From assembly GCA_963920525.1 (NCBI GenBank), contig OY986437.1, positions 95,887,175-95,951,174 on the forward strand: 64,000 bases of DNA, given 5' to 3'. Positions 22,661 to 34,559 of the stretch are shown here, one piece after another. The notes under the pieces are model-generated. The model was not told where the DNA came from. It did no database searches and saw only the letters and a program-made list of their open reading frames with translations. The stretch is from Dichetophora obliterata. Lineage: Eukaryota > Arthropoda > Insecta > Diptera > Sciomyzidae. The position numbers and the translations under genes are program-made. Position 1 is the first letter of the stretch. The number at the start of each line of letters is the position of its first letter.

Positions 22661-23877
22661 TTAATATGTATGTGTACAAAAAGCAAAACCAAAAAACTTA
22701 TAGAAATGCATTTATGCACACAAAAAATTTATAATATTAATGAAAAAAGTTGTGCAACCAATTCAAATCAATTCTGATTCTTTTGTTCAATAACATTTCC
22801 TAGATAGACTGTTTCACGTGTAATTCTTAAACGTTAAAATATTTAAGCAATGTCAGCCTTAGTGTTTAAAATTGTAAATTCATTGTTTGAAATATTCATG
22901 AATATCAAAAATGTTAAATATTTTATATATTTCCAGACATTATCTGATTTGTGAGTGTAATAACAGACTTCACTGCCTTTTTTGAAGAGAAGAATGCAAC
23001 ATGTTGCCATACAAAAATCGTTTATTAATTATTAAAAAATATGCTTTCAATTGTTTTTTAAATGGCCACAAAAGGCTTTTTTCATAGATTTTTCTTTATT
23101 CTCTTGTTACAAATAAAAAAAAAAAAAAAAACATTTGACAAGAGTGACTAAAATTTTTTTGCACAGCTTATTGTTGAAAATCATTTCATTTTTAGTCGTA
23201 TTAATAAAGGCTTTATTGTCTGTAAGTATTGTTGTAATATTTTTAGCTGATATTCCGAGGAAATACTTTTTTTATTCAACTTTTTAACTGTAAAATGTGC
23301 TTTCCAATAGTTGTAAATTTATCCTTTTAATATTAAAATTTTTACAAAACATTTTTTTCAATAAAACCTTGTTCACGCCTTCTATGGTTTATACCAGCAA
23401 ACTGTTGGAGCCTAGCTTGATTCGTGCTAAAGAAGTAAACAAAGAGTACAACAAACGAATCTTTGCAGAAGCAATGCAGTCACCTTTTTTTGAACCTTTG
23501 CACAGTGGAGTATTTGGGAGCGAAACTGTAGATTAATTAAAAAAAAAGTTTTTTTAGGTTCACACTGATATTTGAAACCCGATTAAAGACAATAAAAATT
23601 CTGCATCACTAAGTGGAAGAATTGTGGCAAAATGCTCTTTTAAAGTTGAGTTTTTTTCTTTTTACGTGCACGTTGTGATAAGAGTGATTTTTTTTTCATA
23701 TTCGATGTTTTTTATTTAACATTTAAAGTCAATTTAAAAAAAAAATAAATGAAGCCTACTTGCTCAGGTGTTTTGAAAACATCGTGTTTGTTTTGTGAAA
23801 AAGTTTGGGTTTGTTTTTCTTTAGTAAGCTTAAAATTGTGCGTATTTTGATCATATATGTTGCATATAGTTGTGAGG

Positions 23878-24090
23878 AGGTAGGCGTGGATTTTACTCGA
23901 TTTGGTTGAATTTCATACTTAGAGTGCACATACATACTTTAATTTTTGTGGAGTTTAAAGAGATTTTAAAGTTTTGATAAAGTTATTTTGTATCTGAGGT
24001 AAGCGTCGATTTTACTCGATTTGGTTGAATTTCATACTTAGAGTGAAAGACAGACAGAACAGACGGACGGACGGAGAGACAGATAATTTT
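23878..24090 (+). repeat. 119-bp direct duplication plus (GACG)n tract
   Basis: GGATTTTACTCGATTTGG and the following 30 bp occur at about 23888 and again about 119 bp later, followed by AGACAGACAGAACAGACGG and ACGGACGG repeats. This resembles a common fly dispersed repeat that ends in a GACA/GACG microsatellite. Confidence 0.65.
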
Positions 24091-24434
24091 TTTTTTTATT
24101 TGGACCCATACTAACTTTAAAAGACATCCAAAAGATCCTTCCGTCTTTTAGGTGAATTGGTACCCATTTTGAGGGTTCAATACTCCACTGTCCTTTGCCT
24201 TAGCAAAGTAATAGAAAAACATTGCTTTGAAGGCGGCATTCAGCACATAATTCTGTTTTAATTTAGTCTGCTTGTTGGTTATTTCTGCAAAGAACTTGCA
24301 GTTGTTGCAACCTGTTGCTTTATTAACTTATTTGACATTAACCTCAAACGTAATTCTAAAAAAATAATATTTTATTAGATTTATTAAAAACAATATATTG
24401 ATTATCTTTTTTTTCTTTAATTAATTTAGTTTAA

Positions 24435-24464
24435 CTAGAAAGCCCGTGTGGCGTTAAAACGCCA
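24435..24464 (-). mobile_element. Helitron-like 3' terminus
   Basis: On the minus strand, the hairpin TGGCGTT-AA-AACGCCA (24449-24464) is followed about 10 nt later by CTAG (24435-24438). A short stem-loop before CTRR is the diagnostic 3' end of Helitrons. The rest of the element would extend rightward, but its 5' limit was not found. Confidence 0.5.
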
Positions 24465-25564
24465 AAATCAAACAGACCTAGATTTTATTTTAAGCTATTT
24501 CATAGATTTTCAACTGATCAATATTAAGATGAAATTAATTTTGGCATTTTTGCAATATACGCGGCATTGCACACACAACGACGATATAATGTTAGTATAT
24601 TTAATTTCATACCCGAATCTATTTTAAATATACAGGAGTAAGAATATTTGTTGGTTTCCAGTTGAAAAATGCTTGAACAAAAATGTTTCATTATCAGATT
24701 CTAATTTCTTATTAAATTTTTGAGTAAATTTTTAAAAATTAAAAAATTTTCCGACCAACAGTTTTAGAAATATGTTTTCAACTGTAAGAAATCATTCCAG
24801 TATCACTTTGATATTGAATATATCAATTCATAATTTTAGCTGTGAAATATAAAAGATTATTCGACAGGATAACAGTATAGCTATTAGCTGATAGGTGACG
24901 TTAAATACTTCACATACTGAAATAAAGACGAGAAAAAGCAACATAACAACAAAAACTATATGCAAAATATAACTCGCTATAACCTAAAAAATATAAATTT
25001 TTAAGAAATAAAAAGTCCAGTTTGCACATCTACAGGTTGAAACCTACCAAACCATACTAAATTTATAAGATTGGACTTGTACTTAAAAAGCCTTACGCTG
25101 TACAAAATTTGCGTTTGCGTAATATATATAAGATATCCCACCAAGGCAGTAGCTGGGTTATTATAAATATTATTAATTAGTTTTATCAAGCTTCATCGAA
25201 CAAATTGAACACTTAATGAAGTTATTACTATAGCTTTGATTTATGTAATAATATGTCGCTACAATATCCTCTTGATTTTTTTTTTGTCTAAAACTTACTT
25301 CAAAAATTTTATGGTAAATTTATTTTAAATTTATATGTAATTTTATTGTCCACTCATAATTTGTGCACATTTTTTTCTTAACCATATCAATAATTTTAAT
25401 TTATTAACTATTTTAAAATGTATTCTAGTCTGCAAGGATTTTTTTTTTGTCCATATACTCAATAAAGCCCAATACCATTTGTTCAAATTCGGGGCAATAT
25501 TATGATGTAAAAACTTTAAATATCTTTTAACTTATCTCCGCTATGCTTCTCTTGTGCAATTCAG

Positions 25565-25901
25565 AATCAAAATCGACATCCTCAACCAAGAATACACCGT
25601 CTACTATGTGGGCACAAATTTGGGGCGCATCTACAAAATCGTGCAATACTATCGCAATGGCGAATCGCTATCAAAACTGTTGGACATCTTTGAAATTGCA
25701 CAGAACGAAGCCATTCAGGTGATGGAAATCAGCCAGACACGTAAATCGTTGTATGTGGCCACCGATCAGCGTATCAAGCAAATCGACCTGGCCATGTGCA
25801 ATCGACGTTACGACAATTGCTTCCGTTGTGTGCGTGATCCCTACTGTGGTTGGGACAAGGAGGCGAATACATGTCGTCCCTATGAGTTGGATTTATTGCA
25901 G
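25565..25901 (+). CDS. Sema-2a: Semaphorin-2a, internal exon, end of sema domain and PSI domain
   Basis: The exon starts with the last base of the Lys codon split at 15243 and reads IKIDILNQEYTVYYVGTNLG, then IYKIVQYYRNGESLSKLLDI and MEISQTRKSLYVATD, the last blades of the sema propeller. It then encodes the cysteine-rich PSI knot, CNRRYDNCFRCVRDPYCGWD and TCRPYEL, with the expected Cys spacing. The acceptor is TTCAG. The donor GTGAGC follows a complete Gln codon at 25901, so the junction is phase 0. The PSI domain packs against the propeller and supports dimer and plexin binding in the family. Confidence 0.95.
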
Positions 25902-26014
25902 GTGAGCAGCGAGTACAAGCGCAAAAATTTTGCATAATATTTTCCTTTCCTTTTTTATTCCTTTTTACAATTTACAATTTTCTTGCAACGATTGATGATT
26001 GCATCTTTCCGCAG

Positions 26015-26178
26015 GATGTTGGCAACGAGACGAGTGACATTTGCGATACAAGTGTGCTGAAGAAGAAAATTGTCGTGACCTACGGGCAGAGTGTGCATCT
26101 GGGTTGTTTTGTTAAAATTCCGGAAGTACTCAAGAATGAGCAGGTTACTTGGTATCACCATTCCAAGGACAAGGGACG
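26015..26178 (+). CDS. Sema-2a: Semaphorin-2a, internal exon, first half of Ig domain
   Basis: It follows a 113 bp intron (25902-26014). It opens in phase 0 with DVGNETSDICDTSVLKKKIV and continues VTYGQSVHLGCFVKIPEVL to VTWYHHSKDKG. The HLGC cysteine and WYHH tryptophan are the B-strand and C-strand landmarks of the Ig domain. The donor GTAAGT at 26179 splits an Arg codon after two bases. Confidence 0.93.
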
Positions 26179-26240
26179 GTAAGTTATTTAAAAAGGTATT
26201 ATATTTCAGTGCAGAACTTAAAAGTTAATAAAATTTTTAG

Positions 26241-26393
26241 CTATGAAATTAAGTATAGCCCCACCAAGTACATTGAAACCACTGAGCGTGGCCTGGTTGT
26301 GGTATCGGTGAATGAAGCAGATGGTGGACGCTACGATTGTCACTTGGGTGGCTCGCTTTTGTGTAGCTATAATATAACAGTGGATGCACACAG
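26241..26393 (+). CDS. Sema-2a: Semaphorin-2a, internal exon, second half of Ig domain
   Basis: A 62 bp intron precedes it. The first base completes the Arg codon. The frame then reads YEIKYSPTKYIETTERGLVV and NEADGGRYDCHLGGSLLCS to YNITVDAH. The DGGRYDCHLG motif supplies the F-strand cysteine that closes the Ig disulphide with the HLGC cysteine of the preceding exon. The donor GTTAGT at 26394 splits another Arg codon. Confidence 0.93.
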
Positions 26394-26518
26394 GTTAGTA
26401 TACCGGCTATTTTCTCGTCAACACTTGTTTTTGGCCTACTTAGAACATTTTTTGATTTTTATCATAACTCCTGAACACATTAAAATTCCATTATTTATGA
26501 GTTATTCAAATTATTCAG

Positions 26519-26627
26519 ATGCACTCCACCCAACAAGAGCAATGATTACCAGAAAATTTATTCGGATTGGTGTCATGAATTTGAAAAATACAAGTCTGCA
26601 ATGAAATCCTGGGAAAAGAAACAAGCG
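26519..26627 (+). CDS. Sema-2a: Semaphorin-2a, internal exon, region after the Ig domain
   Basis: A 125 bp intron precedes it, with acceptor TTCAG at 26514-26518. After completing the Arg codon the exon reads CTPPNKSNDYQKIYSDWCHE and FEKYKSAMKSWEKKQA, a lysine-rich helical linker with two cysteines typical of fly class-2 semaphorins. It ends in phase 0 with donor GTAAGT at 26628. The next coding exon is 18.5 kb away at 45169. Confidence 0.92.
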
Positions 26628-29600
26628 GTAAGTCAGCAAGGGGTGTCATAATTACCTCCAACTACTTGCGTTCGAATCACCCTACATTCATTCATCCCTA
26701 TTGTTAAGTTCAATAGAGGCACTATACTTATGTCTATTATTTTAATTACTTTTTCAACAATCAATAATTGTTAGCGTGTCAAAACATATCCTGCTGTAGG
26801 CACAGCGACACAACATAAGTTGTGTTGTCAGGAATCCGGTGGAAACTATTAAAATGATCGCCATTAATGTCGCGCTACCTTGTTGTGGGAGGTAACTGAG
26901 GTTGTGCTTTTTTTATTTAATTCTTGTATTCCTTCCTCTTTTGTATTTGCTTAGCTAGGGTAAGATACACGGTTTTGAATGAATAAATAATATGGCCACG
27001 TATAACGGTATGCATTGTCATTGTTTTGTTCGACTTTTCTTTTATCAGTAATAATATATGTTTTCTTGTATAGAGTTAAAGTTGCGCTAATACGTAAAAA
27101 GGTTAATATTAATATGTAGAAGGTTTGAAAATATAACAATTAAAGGTAAATTAACAGTTGTTGTTTGGTCCTTAGTTTCTCTCTGACGTGTCCTGCGATT
27201 AGAATGTTGTATTGTATTATATTATTTTGACAGTTCTACTAATGGGTTGGGCACTTGTTGTTAGGGCTTTTTTGTTGTTGCTGGTGATGATGATGATTTG
27301 AATCGGGTAGCTTTTAATGGGTCAGCAGTGACTGCTGTCACTAAAAAGTGTTAGCTGTCCATATTTAACGAATGTTTTGAATATGTCTTTCGAAAACTGT
27401 CTCAAAATAAATGCATTCAAAACCTTAAGACGTTACACTAGCCGAATGTGACACACTCGATAGACTAGTGATTATGCACATCCCAGCATTTAATTTTTTA
27501 CTAAATACGGTTTTTTCGTAGAAAGTAGAATTTTTATTTGTATTACCCAAGCGCGGATCCACGCGTTTTATATTCCTTGATAACGTGATAATTGATTAAA
27601 AAGATGATTTTTAACAACAGCTTTGGATTTATATTGGTTTTTAGTACTGTATAATTATTTTGTTATCTGGGAAACATTGCATTTTCTACAACAAAATTAA
27701 CTATAAAATTTTGATAACGCTCTAATTTCATTTTCGCTGGAAAAATACAACAAATTTATATTCACTTCATCATTTGCTTCTCGTCTAATCTGTTTTTCGA
27801 AAATCTCTCGAAATTGCGCAAATATTATTCAATTTTGACGAATAGGGTTGGGTTTATTAGAAAGGTCTTGTGAAGATCTATCAATTAAAAAAGAAAATAA
27901 GAATTATTAAATTATTGAAAAAATGGTCATAAATTTAAAAAATTAAAGCAAATCTATCGGCATTTCCGGTGACTAGAGACACAAATGATTTTCCTCAAAT
28001 TCAGGATATATTAGTTTTTCATCCCAAAGGCTCAGAAACTGAGTGTGCTTTTCGACATAATTTTCCATATAATTATTTTGTAGTACATTTTATTTTCCAA
28101 TATACGTCGAGCCACCCTACTATATACTCATTAGACTGCTGCGATGCTTAAGTGTATCCTCGTCTTCATAGTCTTTTTTAAATTTTAATAACATTGCCTT
28201 TAACCCATATTTTACTAACAAGTTTTTTTAATTAATTTTAAAAAGTCTATTTCTAGACTTAATAAGGCCCTCTTTATGGGCACCATCCGTTTATATTTCG
28301 ATAAGTATTGGGCCTAAAACCAAACTGAGAATTTACTGAGCCGATTGTCACTCGAAGAGAACCCACAAATGTTTAATATCGTCGCTCACTTGTACAACGG
28401 CCCTAATTAACTTTACCTAATTGACTGTAAAAAACCGATAATTAGAATATTCAAACTTGTTTAAATGCAGTTTAGTTACAAAAACATTAACACATTCATT
28501 TTTAATGAAAAATGTTAAATTTAATATTATGTATGCGAAAGTTAATTTAGGGCTTTATACAGTTACTTTGAAAGCGTTACATTTAATTAATTTACAACAA
28601 AAAATATAAAATGAAGCTCGAAATTAGAAAAATTATTCAATTATGGTACTAGTTAATGTAGTTTTTATTAAAAAAAAAACAATTAAAAATATAAAGCTGA
28701 GTAAAGAAATTTATTTAAATGACTGGACTAGATGAATTGCAAATTATCATAAAACTGGTAGCAATCAAGCGGCAATAATTTTTTCAAATCTTGCAAATGG
28801 TCCCACTTTTTCTTAGAAATCTTGAATTTTTGCTTTTATAAAGGGCCCAGCCGTTCTTCAGAAAAGTTCTTGATTTTGATGTTATAGTTAAGGGTTGATA
28901 TTCATCCCTTAGGTCTGTTTTGTAAAATATTTCCTGAGATGGGTCATATGCCAATGCTCTGAGCATATTCGCAGTCAGATCACCAACTTTTGTTCCTATA
29001 ATTTTAATCAATATACATACTAGGGTGTCCAAAAAAAAAATCGAGTTTGATATCCACGGCTTTTCCACTTCCATTTGTCCTAAAAAACACCCTCTGTGAA
29101 GCGCATCTCAATTGGTGAAGGTTTATAGGTCGCGAATTAATTTTCTGCTAACCGGATAAACAAGGCCTATAACATACAGTTTTGTTTTTTTTCTCCCACG
29201 TCATTTTTCAAAATGCATCGAAGATACCTCTACGAAAATTTGCACTAAAACGTGAACAGTACCGGTTACGTCTTTGCTCGCAATATTTTGAGGTACAAAG
29301 TTGTCCCAGCTGTCTTTCGGCCCTTTGACACAAACCGTTTTCAATCGAAACGTCCGTACATTCACATTCGTTTTTTTATGTTTAAAATTCGATCGCGTTT
29401 TGCTCGTTCCGGGATTGAATCAGATATCACACAAAATATTTTCCTAAACACTCATAGTGAAAAATTAATATAAAGACCTCACACGCGTTTTGACACAATA
29501 TAGACACGAGTATGCACTAATTATTACTTTTTGAAATTAACATGATTCAATCATATAGGTTATGCAGCCATTTGACGTTTACTCACAAGAATGAACTTAG

Positions 29601-29729
29601 ATACCCTAATAATGCGAGGAGAGCAAAAGAGTAATTTTTTTATATCAAAATAAGCACTTGATTGCATGAATATGAAACTTTTTCATTGTGTGAAATATCC
29701 AAATGTACATTTGACTACTACGTTTTATA

Positions 29730-30117
29730 CAGGGTCCGCCATCTAAAGTTTTTTTTTCAACTAGTGCTTATTTCGTGAATGGCAACACTTAGCTCATGTC
29801 TGATTTGACAGATAATTAGTTCTATCCTTCCGCTGAACGAATATGGTTGTCTATACGCTTGAACAACTCTGGGAAATATTGTGACAACTTTGAAAATCAA
29901 GATGCCGATTTTGCCAAAAAATCATCTTTCAGATGGTAAAAATTGGACCAATCGTGTAGGCTACTGCATGGCCAGCCGAGGCAGTCATTTGAATGAAATT
30001 GTTTTCCCTTATTAGCCGGAAGGATTGTACTTTCAAATAAAAAAAGACATTTTAGAAAATAATCAGTAGTTTTTTTATAGAATTTTCAAGAAAAACAAAG
30101 TTATTTGGCGGACCCTT
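29730..30117 (+). mobile_element. Mariner MITE, TSD TA
   Basis: The ends CAGGGTCCGCCATCTAAAGT and (reverse complement) AAGGGTCCGCCAAATAACT are inverted, each flanked by TA (29728-29729, 30118-30119). The 388 bp body still shows three pieces of a mariner transposase in order: VYTLEQLWEI (N-terminus), FAKKSSF (just before the first catalytic Asp) and RGSHLNEIVF-like residues (C-terminus). It therefore arose by internal deletion of an autonomous mariner. Confidence 0.85.
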
Positions 30118-30579
30118 TACTACATTTTCTATAACTTATTTGCTTTGACTCAATATTATATTACGAGTTTTAAAAAAATATAATTTCCACGTTTTTGTTG
30201 TAAAACAGTAAAAAAGAATAAAAGTAATATGTGCACAACACAGCACACAGAAAATGAATAATCCTTGAATTCGAATATTTCCAAAACATTAAGCTTTGAA
30301 TTAAAGAATGTACTGAAAACATGGTTTTCATTATAAAATTTATGCAATTCAAACTTTTTGTAGTTCTTTGTTTCAAACAGTATGACTATAGTTATTTAAA
30401 TATAATTTAATTTAAATTACGACTTACTTCTTCATGTATTTAGTTTTAATATAAAAACACTAAAATTAATCTATTATTAGTCATAATAACACAGCGAACA
30501 GGATTCCTTACTTAAATCTTGCTAATAAAAATTAAGCTTGCCTGTCATAAACGATGTTTTTAAATCATCAAAATATTAA

Positions 30580-30882
30580 GGGCCGCTTTCTCAATGTCCG
30601 GTTAGTCAAGCTCTTAACCAGGAGTTAGCTAACCATATGATAGCTAAAAAAATAATTTTGATTTCACCAAGTACTGGTTAAGCAACCGTCGGTTTTTTTG
30701 TAATTTTGTAATCTTGTCAGCTGTTCCTTCGATTAGCAGCTAACCGAAACCACATCTTGTCGTTAACTTAATCAGAACTTAACTGACAGTTAAGTCTTTA
30801 CCGAACATTGAGAAAGAGCTTTTTTGCTAACGGCTGGTTAAAGTTCTGATTAGTGCTTAACCGGACATTGTGAAAGCGGCCC
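30580..30882. mobile_element. MITE, PIF/Harbinger type, TSD TAA
   Basis: The ends GGGCCGCTTTCTCAATGTCC and its inverse near 30860-30882 are almost perfect, flanked by TAA at 30577-30579 and 30883-30885. Internal GTTAAG-type motifs alternate in both orientations. It is 303 bp and non-coding. Confidence 0.88.
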
Positions 30883-31039
30883 TAAAAGAGGATTTAGGCA
30901 AACAATTTTTTGAAAATTTTTTTTTCTTAATTGATTATTGTTGTAGAACTATTCAAAACTATGTAAAAAATCAATCAAATCCGCTTATAATTCAGATTCT
31001 ACAGTACTAAAAACCTGGTGCGTCAGAGTACTTTTAACT

Positions 31040-31540
31040 AACCAGAATAACTTTAAACGCGTTTTTGTTGAAACAGTTTTTTCAACAGATTTTCATTTAA
31101 ATTTGTTCGTAATGTAATTCCACATAACTTTTACCAAAATTAGCGTTTTGTAAAATTTATCTAGTTTTTACACGCAATAGTATTGTTAAAAATAACATAA
31201 ATTTTACTACTTTTTCGTCGCTTCATAATTTCCTTAATTTTCTTTCCATTTTGGTAAAATATGTGCATTCAAAAGTCGATTTTCAAATGCATTTTTTTTT
31301 TGTTTGTTTAAAATCGCTTTTGAGCTGCGCTATCATTTTCGATTTTCACCATTTTTTAAGTACACAAACTTCAGCGCCATCTTTATATATACAGAATATA
31401 TGTCAGAAAATTTTGTTACTTAAACTGATGATGTAAAATTAACACGCAAATAAAGTTTTTCGAATAAATATTATACTATTTTAAAAAATATCTTCCAAAA
31501 TTACCTTAATTTTAACCGATTTTGCCTAAAATCTCCCTTA
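31040..31540 (-). repeat. Dispersed repeat, copy 2 (inverted relative to 18100-18500)
   Basis: Reverse-complement counterpart of the repeat at 18100-18500, sharing at least six ordered blocks, including the outer CTTAAGGGAGATTTTAGGC-like segment at about 31520-31545. Confidence 0.7.
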
Positions 31541-32413
31541 AGAGTAATGAAAAAAGCAGTATTTTTTTAAAAAAAAAGTGTAGCAAAAGAAGAACTTTTT
31601 TTTTTAAAAAAAATGACGCACCAAAACACTGAAATGATACTTTTTTTTGAGAAGACTACACAGCCCCGTTTGTCATTAATTTCAGAGAGAGAATATGTGT
31701 GTGTTTACATAAAATAAGGATATGTCAAATATATACTTAACCTTATTCTGATTGAATCATGGAAATTAGTATCCACACGATAATTTTCTAATTATAAATT
31801 CTCTAAAAATTCAAAGGCTGCTACGATACCCCTTGGAGTTTGAATTTGTTCAAATTAAAAGCTTAATCGTAAGAAAAAGCATTTAAGGCTTTTTAACATA
31901 AAGAAATCGGCGAATGTGTTTAGGAATTTTTAATATCACCTAATAAAGTTGGTAATTTTGGAGTTACCGTTCCCATTTTTTGGACAAAGGTGTATTTTAG
32001 GTTGGTCTTCAAGAATAAGTAAAAAACAGGATTTTTAAAAATGTCAATTAGGGTCGTTCTACAAGTGAGCGACGATATATAGAATGAGATCCATTCGATG
32101 AAACGAACACTAACTTTGACACTTGTCTATGGTAGTCAGGTGTGTACATTTTTATAAGCATTGTTTGATTCAGTCACTACAAAAGCTCATTATTAGTTTT
32201 TGTGTTTTTCTAATTCTACATTTTTTATATTATTTGCAAGTAACCTCTGTCAGGAAGGTTACGGTCAGTTGCGGAGGGGTGGGCGTATTAGTCCACCGAT
32301 TTGATTCGTTTTTACACAAAGTATTTGTTGCTATAAAAGAACTAAGTACACAAAATTTTATTGCTCTGGGATACTTTTTATACCAAAGTATACCACTTTA
32401 CCGATTAAGAGTA

Positions 32414-34369
32414 GGGTAAGAGGGGGATGCTTCGCCAGGTTTTTTTTCAAAACAATATAAAAAATTAGTTAAAAGGTATTTTTAACAATATTTTGCACCA
32501 ATACAATACTTGTTTTATTAACTTTAAAATTTTTATAATAAATCTTTTATATCTGCGTCTTTTATAAAAGTTACAACCTTATTTCTGAAAAAATCCATAT
32601 TGGCGAATGTGCCCCGAACATGAGGTAGATACACCATAGATGGGGGATCTTTCACCATAGCTTAATTTTTAAGAAAAATAAAATATTTTAAATTTTTTTG
32701 GCAAAATAATGTTTTTATTTGATAAATATTTTAGTATGAGGTAGATATTTGTTGAGATAATTTTAATTTTTATCTTTTCCTTTACAATACTAATAAATTT
32801 AGTGTTTTCTGATGAGATCATCTAGTTTTAAAATCATTGCAGTGAAGCAATCACTTTTTACGTTAAAAAAATATTAAAATTTAAATAAAAAATAATTTTA
32901 AAATACAGACAATTCATTTGTTATCCTAAGGCGTTTCTGCTTTAAGATGAAAATAGTGTTTAGCTTGGCACATAAGGATATCTACTACTTGACATTGTAT
33001 TTTTTTAAATTGACATTGAAAATAAATCTCGCTGATGCTCGCGAAGTCCAGTGGGGTGAATAGGCTCTGAAAGTCTAAGAGCTATATCACTTCTTGCAAC
33101 ATATGTAATGTCTTTTACAGTTGGGTGGTCAACTTCATATGAATTTCTCGAACAGGAAATAATCCTCCCTACAAAATATTTTTCGATCTTCTTTAAGTTG
33201 CCAAATCTTACGAGAATATACGAATTTATATACAAAATATCATCATCACAGATTTGGTAGCATTCCAAATCGTCATCTTCCTCCAAAGCGCTGTCGGTAT
33301 CTGCGAAATTTCCAACTGACTTATCTGAGTCAGCAAAACTGACATGATTTTTGCGCTTTGGAGCATTACTGCCTTTTTTTAAGGATTTAAAAGGTACAGA
33401 TGGCTTTTTTTTTTGCGGCCAATTGCTCAACTTCATTTTTGTTTGGTGTTGCTCGTGCCAAACTGGTGTTTTCGGGCTTACGTAAACTGAGATCCTTGTT
33501 TCGTTTCATGAAGCCTTGAAGCCAATCAATTCCTGCTATTTCGTTTGTATGCCAGGAATTAGGACACTTTATGTTGTTTAAGTTAGCATAGTCGAAAACA
33601 AACTTGCGAGCGTTGCTATAAGTAAAGCCATGTTGCAGATTTGAGCACTCCTTGAAATAATACGCAATTTATTTTTCCTGCGCAGATGTGAATATTTGCT
33701 GTAATGTTTATTTTGATGAGTATTTAAATTTTTCTTCTTCAGACGAATTACCAGAATCATCTCGTAGAGTTTCTCTAGATATATTGTTTAATCTTGCAGC
33801 TCCACTGATTGCATTTTGATTATTCAAAACATCTTTCAGCGCTTTTCTTACGCATTGTATAATTTCGAGGCATTTTAACCCTTTTAAAATACAAAAAAAA
33901 TATCTGTGACTTTCAACGTTGGTAATTAAAACACATGGCTCAACTTCCCCATGGGGTAGTTACGCCGGCGTAAGTACCCCATGTGCGTCCTGGCGAATGT
34001 TCTCCACGATTGGGCGCGAGCAAAAAAATCTTGTAATTTTTTATATTAACTGATATAAAAAAAGCTTATAATCGTTACATACCCGATAATGTAGCAATAT
34101 TCAACTCTATTTAATATTAATATAGCACAAAATACCAAAAAGTTATAAGTAAAAAGGCTCACCTTCAAAACTTTTTAAGACACAATAAAAATCACTTTGA
34201 CACGTCTGCTTGCCGCAACAATCAAAATTGAACTGTCAATTTTTGTGTGGTAGGGTTGCATAGAAATGTTCATTGAAAGAACTTTACCAGGGTTTCATAG
34301 CATTATTAAGGTGGGAGATATTGATGGGTGGCGGAGCATCCCCTCTGGCGTATGATCCCCCTCTTACCC
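32414..34369 (-). mobile_element. Pogo/Tigger-like transposon with DDE core deleted, TSD TA
   Basis: GGGTAAGAGGGGGAT at 32414 is mirrored by ATCCCCCTCTTACCC ending at 34369, flanked by TA (32412-32413 and 34370-34371). The internal minus-strand transposase relic has pogo-like ends but no catalytic centre, so this 1956 bp copy is non-autonomous. Confidence 0.85.
33005..33880 (-). pseudogene. Pogo-like transposase relic lacking the DDE domain
   Basis: On the minus strand, starting near 33880, fragments read CVRKALKDVLNNQNAISGAA and NNISRETLR, a psq-type helix-turn-helix. NSWHTNEIAGIDWLQGFMKR and LSLRKPENTSLARA follow, the CENP-B-like second DNA-binding domain of pogo/Tigger/Jerky transposases. 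The DDE domain that should follow (about 180-200 residues) is absent. Reading resumes in another frame at 33436 with a lysine-rich and acidic stretch (SNAPKRKNHVSFADSDKSV) and the small C-terminal domain YILVRFGNLKKIEKYFVGRI, ending at 33005. The deletion plus frame changes make it inactive. Confidence 0.75.
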
Positions 34370-34559
34370 TATGTAAAAAGTCGTATTAGTTGGCTCATTC
34401 GGTTAATTTTCGCACCAACTCGCTGTTGTTAGAAGAGAACGAGGTGCACAAAATTTTATTGCTCTGGAATACTTTTTTTAGGAAATATACCATAACTATT
34501 ATCTTTTTTGGTTATATGGAAGGTGGGCGTTACACTGTGGATCTTCACGACAGAAATCG

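Larger units (their letters stand above)
15244..25564 (+). other. Sema-2a intron, 10.3 kb
   Basis: Donor GTAAGT, acceptor TTCAG at 25560-25564. It contains the SINE head, dispersed repeat, mariner, Harbinger derivative, tandem duplication and Helitron-like end listed separately. I see nothing definable in about 15244-17317 (a GTT-rich run near 15263-15320), 17401-18099 apart from a ~52 bp imperfect direct duplication near 17120-17220, 19466-20016, and most of 20774-23877. Within the last stretch, 22380-22660 stands out as a GC-richer island. Confidence 0.85.

Noticed and set aside
23297..23536. 79-codon plus-strand ORF
   Set aside because: The second half (LIRAKEVNKEYNKRIFAEAM) looks somewhat coding, but there is no recognised domain, no conserved context and a weak start region.
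27323..27337. Perfect palindrome CAGCAGTGACTGCTG
   Set aside because: Only 7 bp arms and no repeat partner; within chance for a 64 kb window.
28784..29074. 96-codon minus-strand ORF
   Set aside because: No recognisable motif. It ends in an A-rich tract and adjoins repeat-like sequence. Could be transposon debris, but unsupported.
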